From NCBI GenBank assembly GCA_035512595.1, contig DATKDU010000517.1, positions 1-28,502 of the forward strand: 28,502 bases of DNA, given 5' to 3'. Source of the DNA: DATKDU01 sp035512595. GTDB lineage: Bacteria; Planctomycetota; Planctomycetia; Pirellulales; Pirellulaceae. This document shows positions 1 to 7,812 of the stretch, piece after piece; the stretch's first letter is position 1; each line of letters opens with the position of its first letter. Position numbers and translations under genes: made by a program. The notes below the pieces were generated by a model that made no database searches, had not been told where the DNA came from, and saw nothing but the letters and a program-made list of their open reading frames with translations.

Positions 1-352
1 TTCCATGACACGCGTCCTTTTGTAAGAGAATCCGTTCTCCAACCAACCACATCCCACGCAGCTTACCAAACAATTCCCAGATTCTCCTATTGACCTTTTT
101 CCTCCGTCGCCAACCAACGCAAAAGCTGGGATGCACCCAGCCCGGAATCCGCAATCGTTTCGCCCTAGGGCATTTCTTCCGCAGGCGGTAAAGTTTCGCC
201 AGCCTTCAAGATCGTTACCACCCGAACCGATAACAGACGAGCGGCTAACTCGGCAGGCGGCATTGCGCCGCGCCGTTGGCCAGCCGCGCAGGCTGCGCCG
301 GTTGGATGGACAGCACTGCTGGCTCGTGACCCGCTGACGAATCCGGGAAGGG
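1..352. other. Leader region without a supported gene
   Basis: No reading frame here has a credible start, ribosome binding site or protein-like composition. The first ~120 bases are less GC-rich than the rest of the window and contain CCAACCAAC-type runs. A TTGACC at about 93-98 resembles a -35 box, but no convincing -10 lies at the right distance, so I do not call a promoter. It probably holds the 5' regulatory region of the gene that starts at 353/362. Confidence 0.4.
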
Positions 353-1639
353 ATGCCCGCGATGACCACGCCAGTTCACGCCGATCCGCGCCGTAGCGGC
401 GCTGCTGCCGGACACGGTTTCGCCGGGCCCGCCTCAGGGGACCGGTCCGCGCTCGACATGCCCGTGCTGTTCCAACTGAGTGACTTGTCGCAGGCCAAGG
501 TCCTCTCGCCCCCCGCGAGGCCGAAGCACCAGCCAGCGGCGAAATCTTCCGATACCGAACCTGTTGCCGCCGTCCGCACCAAGACCGAGACGGCCGATCC
601 ATTGTCAGGCGGTGAAGTCAGCGCAGCGCCGGAAAAAGATGCCGCGACAGCAGTCATGGCAGGGGAAGCGGAGTCAGCGAATAGCGAGCGGCCGCTCTTG
701 GCTGCGGCGGTGGCAGCGGCCGAATCATCCGCTCCGGCGCCCCCCGACTCGCCGACCATTCGCGAGCGAGCTCAGCTTCGCGAGCGCCGCCGTCAGGCCG
801 CAACGCAAGGTGACTGGTTTCAGACCCAGGGCAAATACATTCTCGTCGTGTTCCTGGTCCTGCTCGTCGGCACGATTTATGTAGCGCGTCGCGGCGACGA
901 CGACTCTCCCCCGTCCCCTACGATCGATCCCACGGATCTCGCGGCGGAAGCGCCTGCATCGTTGTCTCCCCTGGATGAACCCCAACTAGAGCAGCCGCAA
1001 CTGGCTGCAGAGTCTCACGACACCGCTCCGGCGGAGTCCATGGCCGACGTGCTGACTGTCGAACCACCGGCGTCGCCGCTGGCCGAATCGAGCCCGGCGG
1101 AAGCGTTGACCGCCGACGACAGTCCGATCGCAATGGTGGACCAAACTTTCGCCGCCGAGAGCGCGCCGCAGGTTACGTTGCAAGCTCCGCTGCAAGACGA
1201 GCCGCAGCAGCCGGCGGCCGACGGCAGCTTGTTCCCCTGGGCGAATCAGCCGGAGCCGCGCGTCGCCACGCGGCCGGCGCCCGAGACGCAGGGCTCGTCG
1301 GTTCCACTGCCGCAGGCCAATCCCCACTTTCCAGCGCGGCCGTACGCTCATGGCTCGGTCGCCGCCGCGCCGCAGCAGCCGGCAAATGCCTCGCCGGAAG
1401 TGTATCCATTTACCGGGATCGAAGGGGTGACTGTGCCCGAAGCGACGATGCCCGCCGACGCGGCGACGCCGGCCGTCTATCCGGTCGCCGATCCGGCCCT
1501 GCCTCGCAGCAGTTCGGTGCAGCCGCCACACAGCGCGGCAGGAACCGGAACGATGCCGGCCTCGTACGAGAATCGCGTTCCCCCAGCCCCACGCACCAGC
1601 GGACCTCGCTATGAGCGCACTGGATCAGGCCTTTACTAA
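353..1639 (+). CDS. Pro/Ala-rich single-pass membrane protein, unknown function
   Basis: 428 residues from the ATG at 353. A second in-frame ATG at 362 is a plausible true start, because the GGGAAGGG at 345-352 is well spaced for it but abuts the first ATG. One hydrophobic segment lies at about residues 162-178 (core ILVVFLVLLVGTIYV), with basic residues on both sides. The ~160 residues before it and ~250 after it are Pro/Ala/Glu/Ser-rich and look disordered. There is no enzymatic motif. Its 3' end overlaps the next gene by 29 bases in another frame, so the two are probably translated together. A membrane anchor or adaptor paired with the downstream P-loop protein, in the manner of split Wzc-type systems, is an inference from gene order; I do not recognise the family. 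Confidence 0.75.
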   Translation: MPAMTTPVHADPRRSGAAAGHGFAGPASGDRSALDMPVLFQLSDLSQAKVLSPPARPKHQPAAKSSDTEPVAAVRTKTETADPLSGGEVSAAPEKDAATAVMAGEAESANSERPLLAAAVAAAESSAPAPPDSPTIRERAQLRERRRQAATQGDWFQTQGKYILVVFLVLLVGTIYVARRGDDDSPPSPTIDPTDLAAEAPASLSPLDEPQLEQPQLAAESHDTAPAESMADVLTVEPPASPLAESSPAEALTADDSPIAMVDQTFAAESAPQVTLQAPLQDEPQQPAADGSLFPWANQPEPRVATRPAPETQGSSVPLPQANPHFPARPYAHGSVAAAPQQPANASPEVYPFTGIEGVTVPEATMPADAATPAVYPVADPALPRSSSVQPPHSAAGTGTMPASYENRVPPAPRTSGPRYERTGSGLY

Positions 1640-3302
1640 GGCGTATTCCAACAAAGCTGCGGCTTCTGCGCCGGCTGCGACGCGGCAGGCCCTGGTCCGC
1701 ATGCGCACGGCCGGTCCTGCGCCGCTGGCCGATTCGGCCGCGCCCGCCGCGCAGCTCGATCATTTGTATGCCGACGGGGCGCTGTATCGCGTGGAAGCGC
1801 CGCAGGCGGCGGAAGTGCCGCCGCCGCATTACACGCCGCCGGCAAGCCAGCAGCGTACGGTTCAGCGGCGTGTAGCCGGCCGTCATCGCGGCGCTGCTTC
1901 GCCCGCGATCGACACGGTTCCCCCCGTCAGCGAGCCGCCAGCGCCGCCGCGGCGGATGCCGGCCCTTGGCCTGAATGAAATCGCCCGCCGGCTGGCGTAC
2001 TACATCCCTCCCGCTCCTGCCGCCGACTTGCCGCCGGAAGTGCTCGTGGTGGAGGAGCCGGCTGTGTCATCGCCGCTGCCATTGCCGACGGTGAATGAGA
2101 CGCCGCAGGCCGCGACAATGGTCGCCGCACCCGTGCCCCCGCCGCAAGACCCGCCCGCCAGTCCTCCCGCGACGCAGCCACATGAGATTCCGCCGCTGGA
2201 CGACGTGGCGACGCTGGTCGAGGTTTGCACGCCGTGGGAGTCGATCAACGACGCCGTTTCCGGATCGCTGGTGATTCTCACCGACCCGCCGGCAATGCCC
2301 GCGAAGGCGCAGGCGCTGTTCGAGACGGCGCTCGATCCCATCGAGGCGCGGGGCCGTGCCGTTGCGGACGAGCCTGTGCCTGTGGAATCAGTGGCTGCCG
2401 AAGTTTCCGCGGAAAAGAATTACCGCGTCGATCCTCCCCAGCCGCAAGCGGTTCAGCCGCCGCACATCGCTTCGGTCCGCGATGCGGGCAGCGAGCCGCC
2501 GGCTGCACTGCCGCTGGCGTCGCTCACGCCCGCAGAGACCGAGTCGCTGCTGGGCAGTCCGCCCGAGGTCTCTGCCGCGGAGGCGCCGGCGTCAGTCGCG
2601 GTCGTCGCGGCCGCACTGAACGAGCCGCTGGTGCCAATGTGGGAAGTCGATCGCTTGCAGTGGCCGAGCATCTGCGACCGGCTGATGAAGGACGAGCAGT
2701 CGTACTTCGCCCAGGCCGGCGGGAAGCTCGTCGCCGCCGCCAAGGACGGGCTCAAGACGCTCGGCATCACCGGCAGCCGCCGCGGCGAAGGACGCACGAC
2801 GCTGGCCTTGTGCCTGGCGCGGTGTGCGGCCCAGTCGGGACTCAACGTGGCCATGATCGACGCCGACTTCACGCGGCCGCAGCTTGCGGCGGTGATTGGA
2901 CTCGAAGTCGCATACGGCTGGCAGGATGCGGCTCAGGGGAAAATTCCGCTGCCCGAAGCAACCGTCCGTTCGCTGGCCGACAAGATCACCGTCCTGCCGC
3001 TGGAACCGAGCAGCGTGGCGTGGCCCTTGGCTCTGGCGGATAAGCGGGTCGCCAGTTTGATTCGCTCCGTGGCCCAGTCGCACGACCTGGTGATCGTCGA
3101 TCTGGGTCCGACCTCCGGCGGCAGCGAGCCGCTGTTTGCCGTCGATGAGACGCCGCCGCTGGATGCCGTGATCGTGCTCCGCGACTTGCGGTATGCCACT
3201 CCGAGCGAGACGCAGGCGGTCGGACAGCGGCTGCACGACTCGGGAATCGAAGCGGTCGGCATTGCGGAGAATTTTGTGCCGGCGGAGAAGACCCGCGCGT
3301 AG
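1611..3302 (+). CDS. CpsD/CapB-like P-loop ATPase with variant Walker A
   Basis: 563 residues. Residues 1-340 are Pro/Ala-rich and low in complexity. Residues ~345-563 form a MinD/BY-kinase-type P-loop domain: Walker A GSRRGEGRTT at 388-397, a Walker A'-like MIDADFTRPQ at about 414-423, and a hydrophobic strand ending in Asp (DLVIVDLGP) near 475. In CpsD/CapB/Wzc proteins the P-loop reads GEGKS/T; here the invariant Lys is Arg. The C-terminus lacks the Tyr-rich cluster of bacterial tyrosine kinases, so kinase activity is doubtful and a regulatory or polysaccharide co-polymerase role is more likely. It overlaps the upstream membrane protein by 29 bases and is followed 16 bases later by a glycosyltransferase, consistent with envelope polysaccharide synthesis or export. 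The family call is fairly sure; the function is inferred. Confidence 0.75.
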   Translation: MSALDQAFTKAYSNKAAASAPAATRQALVRMRTAGPAPLADSAAPAAQLDHLYADGALYRVEAPQAAEVPPPHYTPPASQQRTVQRRVAGRHRGAASPAIDTVPPVSEPPAPPRRMPALGLNEIARRLAYYIPPAPAADLPPEVLVVEEPAVSSPLPLPTVNETPQAATMVAAPVPPPQDPPASPPATQPHEIPPLDDVATLVEVCTPWESINDAVSGSLVILTDPPAMPAKAQALFETALDPIEARGRAVADEPVPVESVAAEVSAEKNYRVDPPQPQAVQPPHIASVRDAGSEPPAALPLASLTPAETESLLGSPPEVSAAEAPASVAVVAAALNEPLVPMWEVDRLQWPSICDRLMKDEQSYFAQAGGKLVAAAKDGLKTLGITGSRRGEGRTTLALCLARCAAQSGLNVAMIDADFTRPQLAAVIGLEVAYGWQDAAQGKIPLPEATVRSLADKITVLPLEPSSVAWPLALADKRVASLIRSVAQSHDLVIVDLGPTSGGSEPLFAVDETPPLDAVIVLRDLRYATPSETQAVGQRLHDSGIEAVGIAENFVPAEKTRA

Positions 3303-3318
3303 CGGTTATCATGAAGGA

Positions 3319-4959
3319 ATGCCGCCGGATGAGCATTCCGCTTCTGCCACGCTGACCCCAGGCTCTGCCTCGGCGGTCTGGCGACTTGTCTCGCTCGCCG
3401 CAATTACCGCGCTCGCTGCTTTCCTCCGCCTCTGGCAAGCGGGCGAAAGCCTGTGGATCGACGAGTTGCACACGTCGTGGGTCGTCAGCGGCACGCTTGA
3501 CGACGTGCTCCCGCGGGCGGCGATGGGGAATCAGTCGCCGCTGTACTTCTGGGGGATGTGGCTGCTGGTGCAGGTGACGGGGCAGTCGGAGTGGACGCTG
3601 CGGCTGCCGAGCCTTGTAGCGGGGATCGCGCTGCCGGCGGTAGTGTTCTACCTGGTAGGACAGGTTTCCAACCTGTCCAAAGACAATTCTGGACAGGTTA
3701 AAAACCTGTCCTACGTATCTTTGGCAGCGGCACTCCTCGTCGCCATCGATCCGGTCTGCATCTTCTACGCGCAGGAGGCACGGCCGTACGCCTGGGTGAT
3801 GCTGCTGGCGGTGGTGGAACTGGTGCTGCTCAAGCGGCTGATCGAGCGGCCGACGCTTGCCTGGCGGCTGGCACTGCTGGCGAACTCGCTCGTGCTGTTT
3901 TATCTGCACTACACGACGGCGATCTTCCTCGGCGGCCTTGTCGTCATGCTGCCCATGCTCGTGCGGGTCACCGGCTCGGCCTACCAAACGCGAAATCTGG
4001 TCCTGGATCTGCTGCTGGCGGCGGCACTCGCCGCTCCTGGCGTTGTGCAGATGACTCACATCTTCGAGCGGCGGACGAACTGGGAAGCGTTTGTGCAGAA
4101 TCCGTCGTGGCAAAAGCTGTTCACGGAAGTTCCTTTTGCCGCCTGGGCGCTGGCCGGGGCTGTGGTTGTGGCACTCACACTCCTCGTTCCCAGGGTCCTC
4201 CCTGGGAACGCACTAACCCGAGGCTTCGCCTCGGCGGCACAACCGACGGCTTCGCGCCCAAACGCCCTATGGTACTTCGTCCTCCTCGGCTCGATCCTCA
4301 TCCCACTTCAGCTCTCCTGGTCGATCACCGCCTTCGACGCCGCCCGCATCTATCACATCCGCTACCTCGTGGCTCTGGTGCCGCTCTCCGCGGCCGCAGC
4401 CTGCCTGGCAATCGCGTGGGTACCGTGGCGGGCCGTGCAAGTGACGGCACTCGTCGCGCTGGCCGGCTGGCATCTCTACGATAGCCGGATGATTGTACAG
4501 TTCGGTCGAGATGGGCGTTTTCTGGCAGCCAGAAGCGAAGATTGGCGGTCGGCGATCGCATTTCTGAATTCGCAAATTCAACGCGATCCGACCGCGATCA
4601 TCATTGTGGAACCCTCGCTGATCGAGGAAAGGGGTAGCAACCCCGACGAATACGAGTTGTTTGCCGTCGATGGACTGTATCGACTTTCCCACGACGAAAC
4701 CTATTCGAACGACTCCTTAAACGGAATCAAGGCGGAAGTAGCCTTGCTGCAACTTCCGCCAACGGACGAACCGCGGCGCGCATGGTACGTTATTCGCGGA
4801 GCAAAACCGGCCCACATGAAGCTGACGGCATGGTTGGACGAAGTTGCAGACTACTATGCAGAGGAGATCCTGAGTGGCAAACGCAATATTACGGAACACC
4901 AGACATTTCAGGGCGTCTGCGTGATTCGCACGGAGTGGCCCGTAAAGCAGCAACACTGA
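3319..4959 (+). CDS. GT39/PMT-type multi-pass glycosyltransferase carrying repeat insertions
   Basis: 546 residues from the ATG at 3319; upstream in-frame sequence overlaps the previous gene and is not protein-like. The N-terminal helix (~22-38) is followed by SLWIDELHT (45-52), the acidic WxDE loop of GT-C enzymes (ArnT/PMT family) that use lipid-linked sugars. YAQEARPY (150-157) is also typical of the GT39 group. Many hydrophobic segments follow, then a soluble C-terminal part from about residue 400. The likely reaction is transfer of a sugar from a polyprenyl-phosphate donor on the outer face of the inner membrane. Two repeat elements are embedded in frame: one at 3655-3713 (residues ~113-132) and one at 4183-4238. 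Both seem to lie in loops between hydrophobic segments. The gene converges with the MNIO gene downstream. Confidence 0.8.
   Translation: MPPDEHSASATLTPGSASAVWRLVSLAAITALAAFLRLWQAGESLWIDELHTSWVVSGTLDDVLPRAAMGNQSPLYFWGMWLLVQVTGQSEWTLRLPSLVAGIALPAVVFYLVGQVSNLSKDNSGQVKNLSYVSLAAALLVAIDPVCIFYAQEARPYAWVMLLAVVELVLLKRLIERPTLAWRLALLANSLVLFYLHYTTAIFLGGLVVMLPMLVRVTGSAYQTRNLVLDLLLAAALAAPGVVQMTHIFERRTNWEAFVQNPSWQKLFTEVPFAAWALAGAVVVALTLLVPRVLPGNALTRGFASAAQPTASRPNALWYFVLLGSILIPLQLSWSITAFDAARIYHIRYLVALVPLSAAAACLAIAWVPWRAVQVTALVALAGWHLYDSRMIVQFGRDGRFLAARSEDWRSAIAFLNSQIQRDPTAIIIVEPSLIEERGSNPDEYELFAVDGLYRLSHDETYSNDSLNGIKAEVALLQLPPTDEPRRAWYVIRGAKPAHMKLTAWLDEVADYYAEEILSGKRNITEHQTFQGVCVIRTEWPVKQQH
3655..3713. repeat. 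REP pair (BIME-like), GTAG-GACAGGTT family, inside a CDS
   Basis: GTAG, then a hairpin with GGACAGGTT / AACCTGTCC arms and a TCC loop, a 12-base spacer, then a second hairpin with the same arms and an AAA loop, then CTAC. Two REP-like units thus face each other with GTAG at both outer ends. The element is translated as part of the glycosyltransferase (VGQVSNLS...GQVKNLSY). A single copy of the same family is at 28275-28298. Confidence 0.9.
4183..4238 (+). repeat. Two-hairpin repeat (GTTCCCAGG...CCGAGGC family), copy 1, inside a CDS
   Basis: First hairpin GTTCCCAGGG-TCCT-CCCTGGGAAC (perfect 10-base arms), then CGCACTAACC, then CCGAGGC-TTC-GCCTCGG. The copy at 5122-5176 is the same element on the other strand. 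Here it is read as VPRVLPGNALTRGFASAA within the glycosyltransferase. Confidence 0.88.
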
Positions 4960-5043
4960 ACGGCCCGATAGGTCGCATTACGCCGGCCGCACACCTTCAT
5001 CCCGCACTCAGCGCTCGATGCGGCGGTCTACATGCCCCCCGTA

Positions 5044-6021
5044 TCACTCGGCACTTGCGGCGACGATCGTCAGCGGATGAGGCGGCGCACGACAAGAGCC
5101 ACTCCCGCAGTTGGAGGCCAAGCCGCCGAGACGGAGCTTCGGGTTAGCGCGTTCCCAGGCGGAGCCTCGGAACGAGTCAACCGATTCGCAAAACCCCGCA
5201 GCAATCTCCCCCTTCGCCCTCAGCACCTCCGCATGCACTTCCGGAAACGGCGGAATGCGGGCGTCCCATTCGAGCAACGTGGAGACGCCGCCGGTGAGCT
5301 GCCAGGCGAGGCGATAAAGGTCCCAGACCGGATCGATGACGGGGCCGTCGTGCGTGTCGATGCAGTGGGTTCCCATATTCGTGTGCCCCGCCAGGTGGAA
5401 TTGCACGATACGCTCGTGCGGCACGCTGCGGAGGTACTCGGCTGGATCGAAGTCGTGATTGACGGACGAAACGTAGACGTTGTTGACGTCGAGCAGAATG
5501 CCGCAGTCCGCTTCCGTTGCCACGCGCGACAGGAATTCCCACTCGCTCATCGTTGAGCTGGCGAACGTGACATAGGACGAAGGGTTTTCCAGCACCAGCG
5601 GCCGCTCGAGAAAGTCTTGGACCGTTCGCACCCGCTCGACCACGTGCGACAGCGTTTCCTCATTGAACGGCAGCGGCAATAGATCGTGCGTATTCTTGCC
5701 GGCAACGCCGGTCCAGCAGAGATGATCGCTGACCCAATGGGCCTTGGTCTGCGACGCCAGCCGCTTGAGCCTGGCGAGGTACTCGAAATTCAGCGGGTCG
5801 GTGCTGCCGATCGACAGCGACACGCCGTGCATGACGATCTTGTACCGCTCGGCCAGTTGCGACAGCACGTACCGCGGCCTGCCGCGGGTATCGAGAAAAT
5901 TCTCGCTGATCACCTCCAGCCAATCGACCGGCGGCAGATTCTCCAGCAGATACGAAAAGTGCGTGCTCCGCAGGCCGACGCCGAGACCGAGGTTCGAGTA
6001 GCCCAAGCGAGAAGCGATCAT
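5044..6021 (-). CDS. MNIO family (DUF692/UPF0276) metalloenzyme
   Basis: 325 residues from the ATG at 6021. The whole family signature is present: GVGLRSTH (14-21), SENF (39-42), MHGVSLSIGS (64-73), SDHLCW (98-103), DLLPLPFNEETL (113-124), VLENPSSY (143-150), LLDVNNVYVS (177-186), HLAGH (209-213), IDTH (221-224) and LLEWD (249-253). The His/Asp/Glu residues in these motifs are the expected ligands of the iron centre. MNIO enzymes are multinuclear non-heme iron oxidases that modify Cys, Asp or Asn residues in ribosomally made peptides (MbnB, bufferin maturases). No precursor peptide or DUF2063/MbnC-type partner is visible nearby, so the substrate is unknown. The conserved core ends near residue 280. 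Residues 282-300 are encoded by a repeat and 301-325 are an unrelated tail, so the native C-terminus has been replaced. No strong Shine-Dalgarno is seen. Confidence 0.92.
   Translation of the reverse strand: MIASRLGYSNLGLGVGLRSTHFSYLLENLPPVDWLEVISENFLDTRGRPRYVLSQLAERYKIVMHGVSLSIGSTDPLNFEYLARLKRLASQTKAHWVSDHLCWTGVAGKNTHDLLPLPFNEETLSHVVERVRTVQDFLERPLVLENPSSYVTFASSTMSEWEFLSRVATEADCGILLDVNNVYVSSVNHDFDPAEYLRSVPHERIVQFHLAGHTNMGTHCIDTHDGPVIDPVWDLYRLAWQLTGGVSTLLEWDARIPPFPEVHAEVLRAKGEIAAGFCESVDSFRGSAWERANPKLRLGGLASNCGSGSCRAPPHPLTIVAASAE
5122..5176 (-). repeat. Two-hairpin repeat (GTTCC...CCGARGC family), copy 2, at the 3' end of the MNIO gene
   Basis: On the minus strand it matches the repeat at 4183-4238 through CTCGTTCC, TGGGAACGC, CTAACCCGA and CTCGGCGGC, with differences in the first hairpin. 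It is translated as RGSAWERANPKLRLGG, a different reading frame from the copy in the glycosyltransferase. Confidence 0.87.
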
Positions 6022-6071
6022 GGTCGATCGATCCGGAAAACAATGAGACCCAAAGTCGAGCCGCTGGCGTT

Positions 6072-6857
6072 TTATCGAAATCGTGATTCCCAATCAACCA
6101 CGGTCCCCGACACGACGGACCGGCGGCCGGTTTCGGTTTGCAGCACGAGGCCCCCCTGCTCGTCGATTCCCAGGCAGCGGCCGGCGATCGTTTCCGTGCC
6201 GGATTGAACCTGCACGGTGCAACCCGTGAGCAGGCATCGCTCCTGCCAGCGGCCGCGGATAGATGCCATATCGGCCGCGGCGCGGAGATGAACATCGAGC
6301 TCGCTCAGGACTGTCGAAAGCACGCTGGTCAGGTCGCGCGCCCGCGCGTCCAGGTCGCACAGCGACGTCGCCCGCGAGCGGATGTCGTCGGGTGCCGCCT
6401 TCAGCGAGTTGTTCACGTTGATCCCGATGCCGATCACCAGCCGGCCGCGCGACTGGGCCGGCGATTCGATCAGAATGCCGGCGATCTTCCGCCCCTCGGC
6501 ATACACGTCGTTGGGCCACTTCACTTGAAACAGGGCCTGCGGCGCGAAGGCTTCCAGCGCCTGGCAGATCGCCAGCCCGGCCGCCAGCGAGAGCCGGGGC
6601 CAGTTGGCCGGCGGCAATTGCGCGGGCGGCGGCTGGATGACGAGCGAAAAGGTCAGCGCCCCGTCTGCGGCCCACCAGCGATTGGCTCCGCGGCCGCGAC
6701 CCGCCGTTTGCCGCTCGGCAACGACGAGCAGTGGCAGCTCGAGATCATCTTGCGCCGCGAGCTTCAGGGCGTGATCGCTGGTCGAACCCAGCTCGTCGTG
6801 ATGCTCGATGCGCGCCAGGCAGCCGGTTTCGTAAAGTCGCGGCAGGTCAAAGGGCAT
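6072..6857 (-). CDS. birA: Biotin--[acetyl-CoA-carboxylase] ligase (short, non-regulatory type)
   Basis: 261 residues from the ATG at 6857. It joins biotin, via biotinyl-AMP, to a Lys of carboxylase biotin domains. Visible motifs are GSTSDHA (24-30), the nucleotide-binding GRGRGANRW (53-61), KWPNDVY (113-119) with the catalytic-site Lys, KIAGILIE (124-131) and GIGINVNN (143-150). A C-terminal BPL_C domain follows (from about residue 208; GRCLGIDEQGGLVLQT). The N-terminal HTH of E. coli BirA is absent, so this is a group I ligase that does not regulate transcription. A likely substrate, pyruvate carboxylase, lies at 11646-15086. It follows an uncharacterised gene by 58 bases; the MNIO gene starts 50 bases downstream. 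Confidence 0.95.
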   Translation of the reverse strand: MPFDLPRLYETGCLARIEHHDELGSTSDHALKLAAQDDLELPLLVVAERQTAGRGRGANRWWAADGALTFSLVIQPPPAQLPPANWPRLSLAAGLAICQALEAFAPQALFQVKWPNDVYAEGRKIAGILIESPAQSRGRLVIGIGINVNNSLKAAPDDIRSRATSLCDLDARARDLTSVLSTVLSELDVHLRAAADMASIRGRWQERCLLTGCTVQVQSGTETIAGRCLGIDEQGGLVLQTETGRRSVVSGTVVDWESRFR

Positions 6858-6915
6858 TCGCCTAGTGTATGCCACGCAGCTCTCACCGGAAGTCTGGCGA
6901 CTTCCGCTACGGTTC

Positions 6916-7689
6916 TCAGCCCCCATCCTTTGCCACCAGCAGCCGCTGCGGACAGACGTAGGGCAGCATCTCGGTCAGCAGGAACGAATTGGGCACGGTT
7001 TTGAAGTCGAAATTCAACGTCGCAAACAGACCGTAATTCTTGCGGACCGAGAGGGTCGTCGAACAGAGGCAGCCGTTGTAAAGATGGTTCGTGACGTAGA
7101 TGCTGGCCACGTCGTGCCACGGAATGTGCTGGTCCCTGTAGCGAATGCCGGCGGTGCTGATGGAGAGCGTCCCCTCCAGGTTGGACGAGCCCAGCAGCCC
7201 CGCCCCCCAAGAGTCGCCGGCACTCGGCACTTCAAACGGTTCGAAGATCCACTCCTTTCCCTCCTCGATCGCCATCAGCGCCTTGGGTAGGACGCTGGTG
7301 AGGACTTCGCTTTGCATCCGCTCGAAGATTGGGTAGTAGTTCGTGAAGTCGTTGGTGAGGATGTATCGCTCGCCGTCGGAGGACCGGAAGCCGACGGGGT
7401 GCAGAAACTCGGTGATCTCTTCCCAGGGGATGATCGTGAACTCCTGCGGCGTCACGACCACGATCGCGTCGTCGAACGAGAGGTACGTTGGGAACTTGTC
7501 GGCCGACGAGCCGAACAGCCAGCCGAGATGAATCTGCTCGGCAAACGACTCGAAGCGATGGAGGAACCGGGCCTCCCCCAGCGCGGCCACGCCTGAGGGC
7601 ACGCCGCCGTCGGGACTGGTCGGATAGCGGCGGATCGGGCCGGACTGGAGGGCATCGACTGCCGGCGGCAACGAGGTGGGTGCAATCAT
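6916..7689 (-). CDS. Uncharacterised protein with two similar beta-rich segments
   Basis: 257 residues from the ATG at 7689, chosen because GGAG lies 7 bases upstream; an in-frame GTG at 7722 has no such site. There is no signal peptide or membrane helix, so it is probably cytosolic. Two segments look alike in strand pattern: residues ~70-140 (YLSFDDAIVVVT... IIPWEEITEF) and ~175-250 (SISTAGIRYRDQHIPWHDV... YVTNHLYNG). Each has the hydrophobic strand, then I-P-W-x-[DE]-[IV], then a strand pattern of bacterial PH-like domains. That resemblance is my reading of the pattern, not a family match. It ends 58 bases before birA and may be in the same transcript. Function unknown. Confidence 0.75.
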   Translation of the reverse strand: MIAPTSLPPAVDALQSGPIRRYPTSPDGGVPSGVAALGEARFLHRFESFAEQIHLGWLFGSSADKFPTYLSFDDAIVVVTPQEFTIIPWEEITEFLHPVGFRSSDGERYILTNDFTNYYPIFERMQSEVLTSVLPKALMAIEEGKEWIFEPFEVPSAGDSWGAGLLGSSNLEGTLSISTAGIRYRDQHIPWHDVASIYVTNHLYNGCLCSTTLSVRKNYGLFATLNFDFKTVPNSFLLTEMLPYVCPQRLLVAKDGG

Positions 7690-7812
7690 GGGTGGGCTCC
7701 GGTATTCAACGAGAAGGTCCACGCAAGCCTAGGACGCGCGGCGGAAATTGCCGCGGGCATGTCGGGGTCATCGGTCCGCTGGACCGCGACAACGGCACGC
7801 CCGGCAGAATCG

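Noticed and set aside
3655..3713. CRISPR-like or tandem repeat array
   Set aside because: There are only two inverted hairpin units with a 12-base spacer; this is a REP pair, not direct repeats with unique spacers.
5044..5120. Cys-containing tail of the MNIO protein (NCGSGSC) as a fused bufferin-like substrate
   Set aside because: It lies downstream of an inserted repeat, has only two Cys, no signal peptide and no repeat of the motif; it is most likely chance translation of intergenic DNA.
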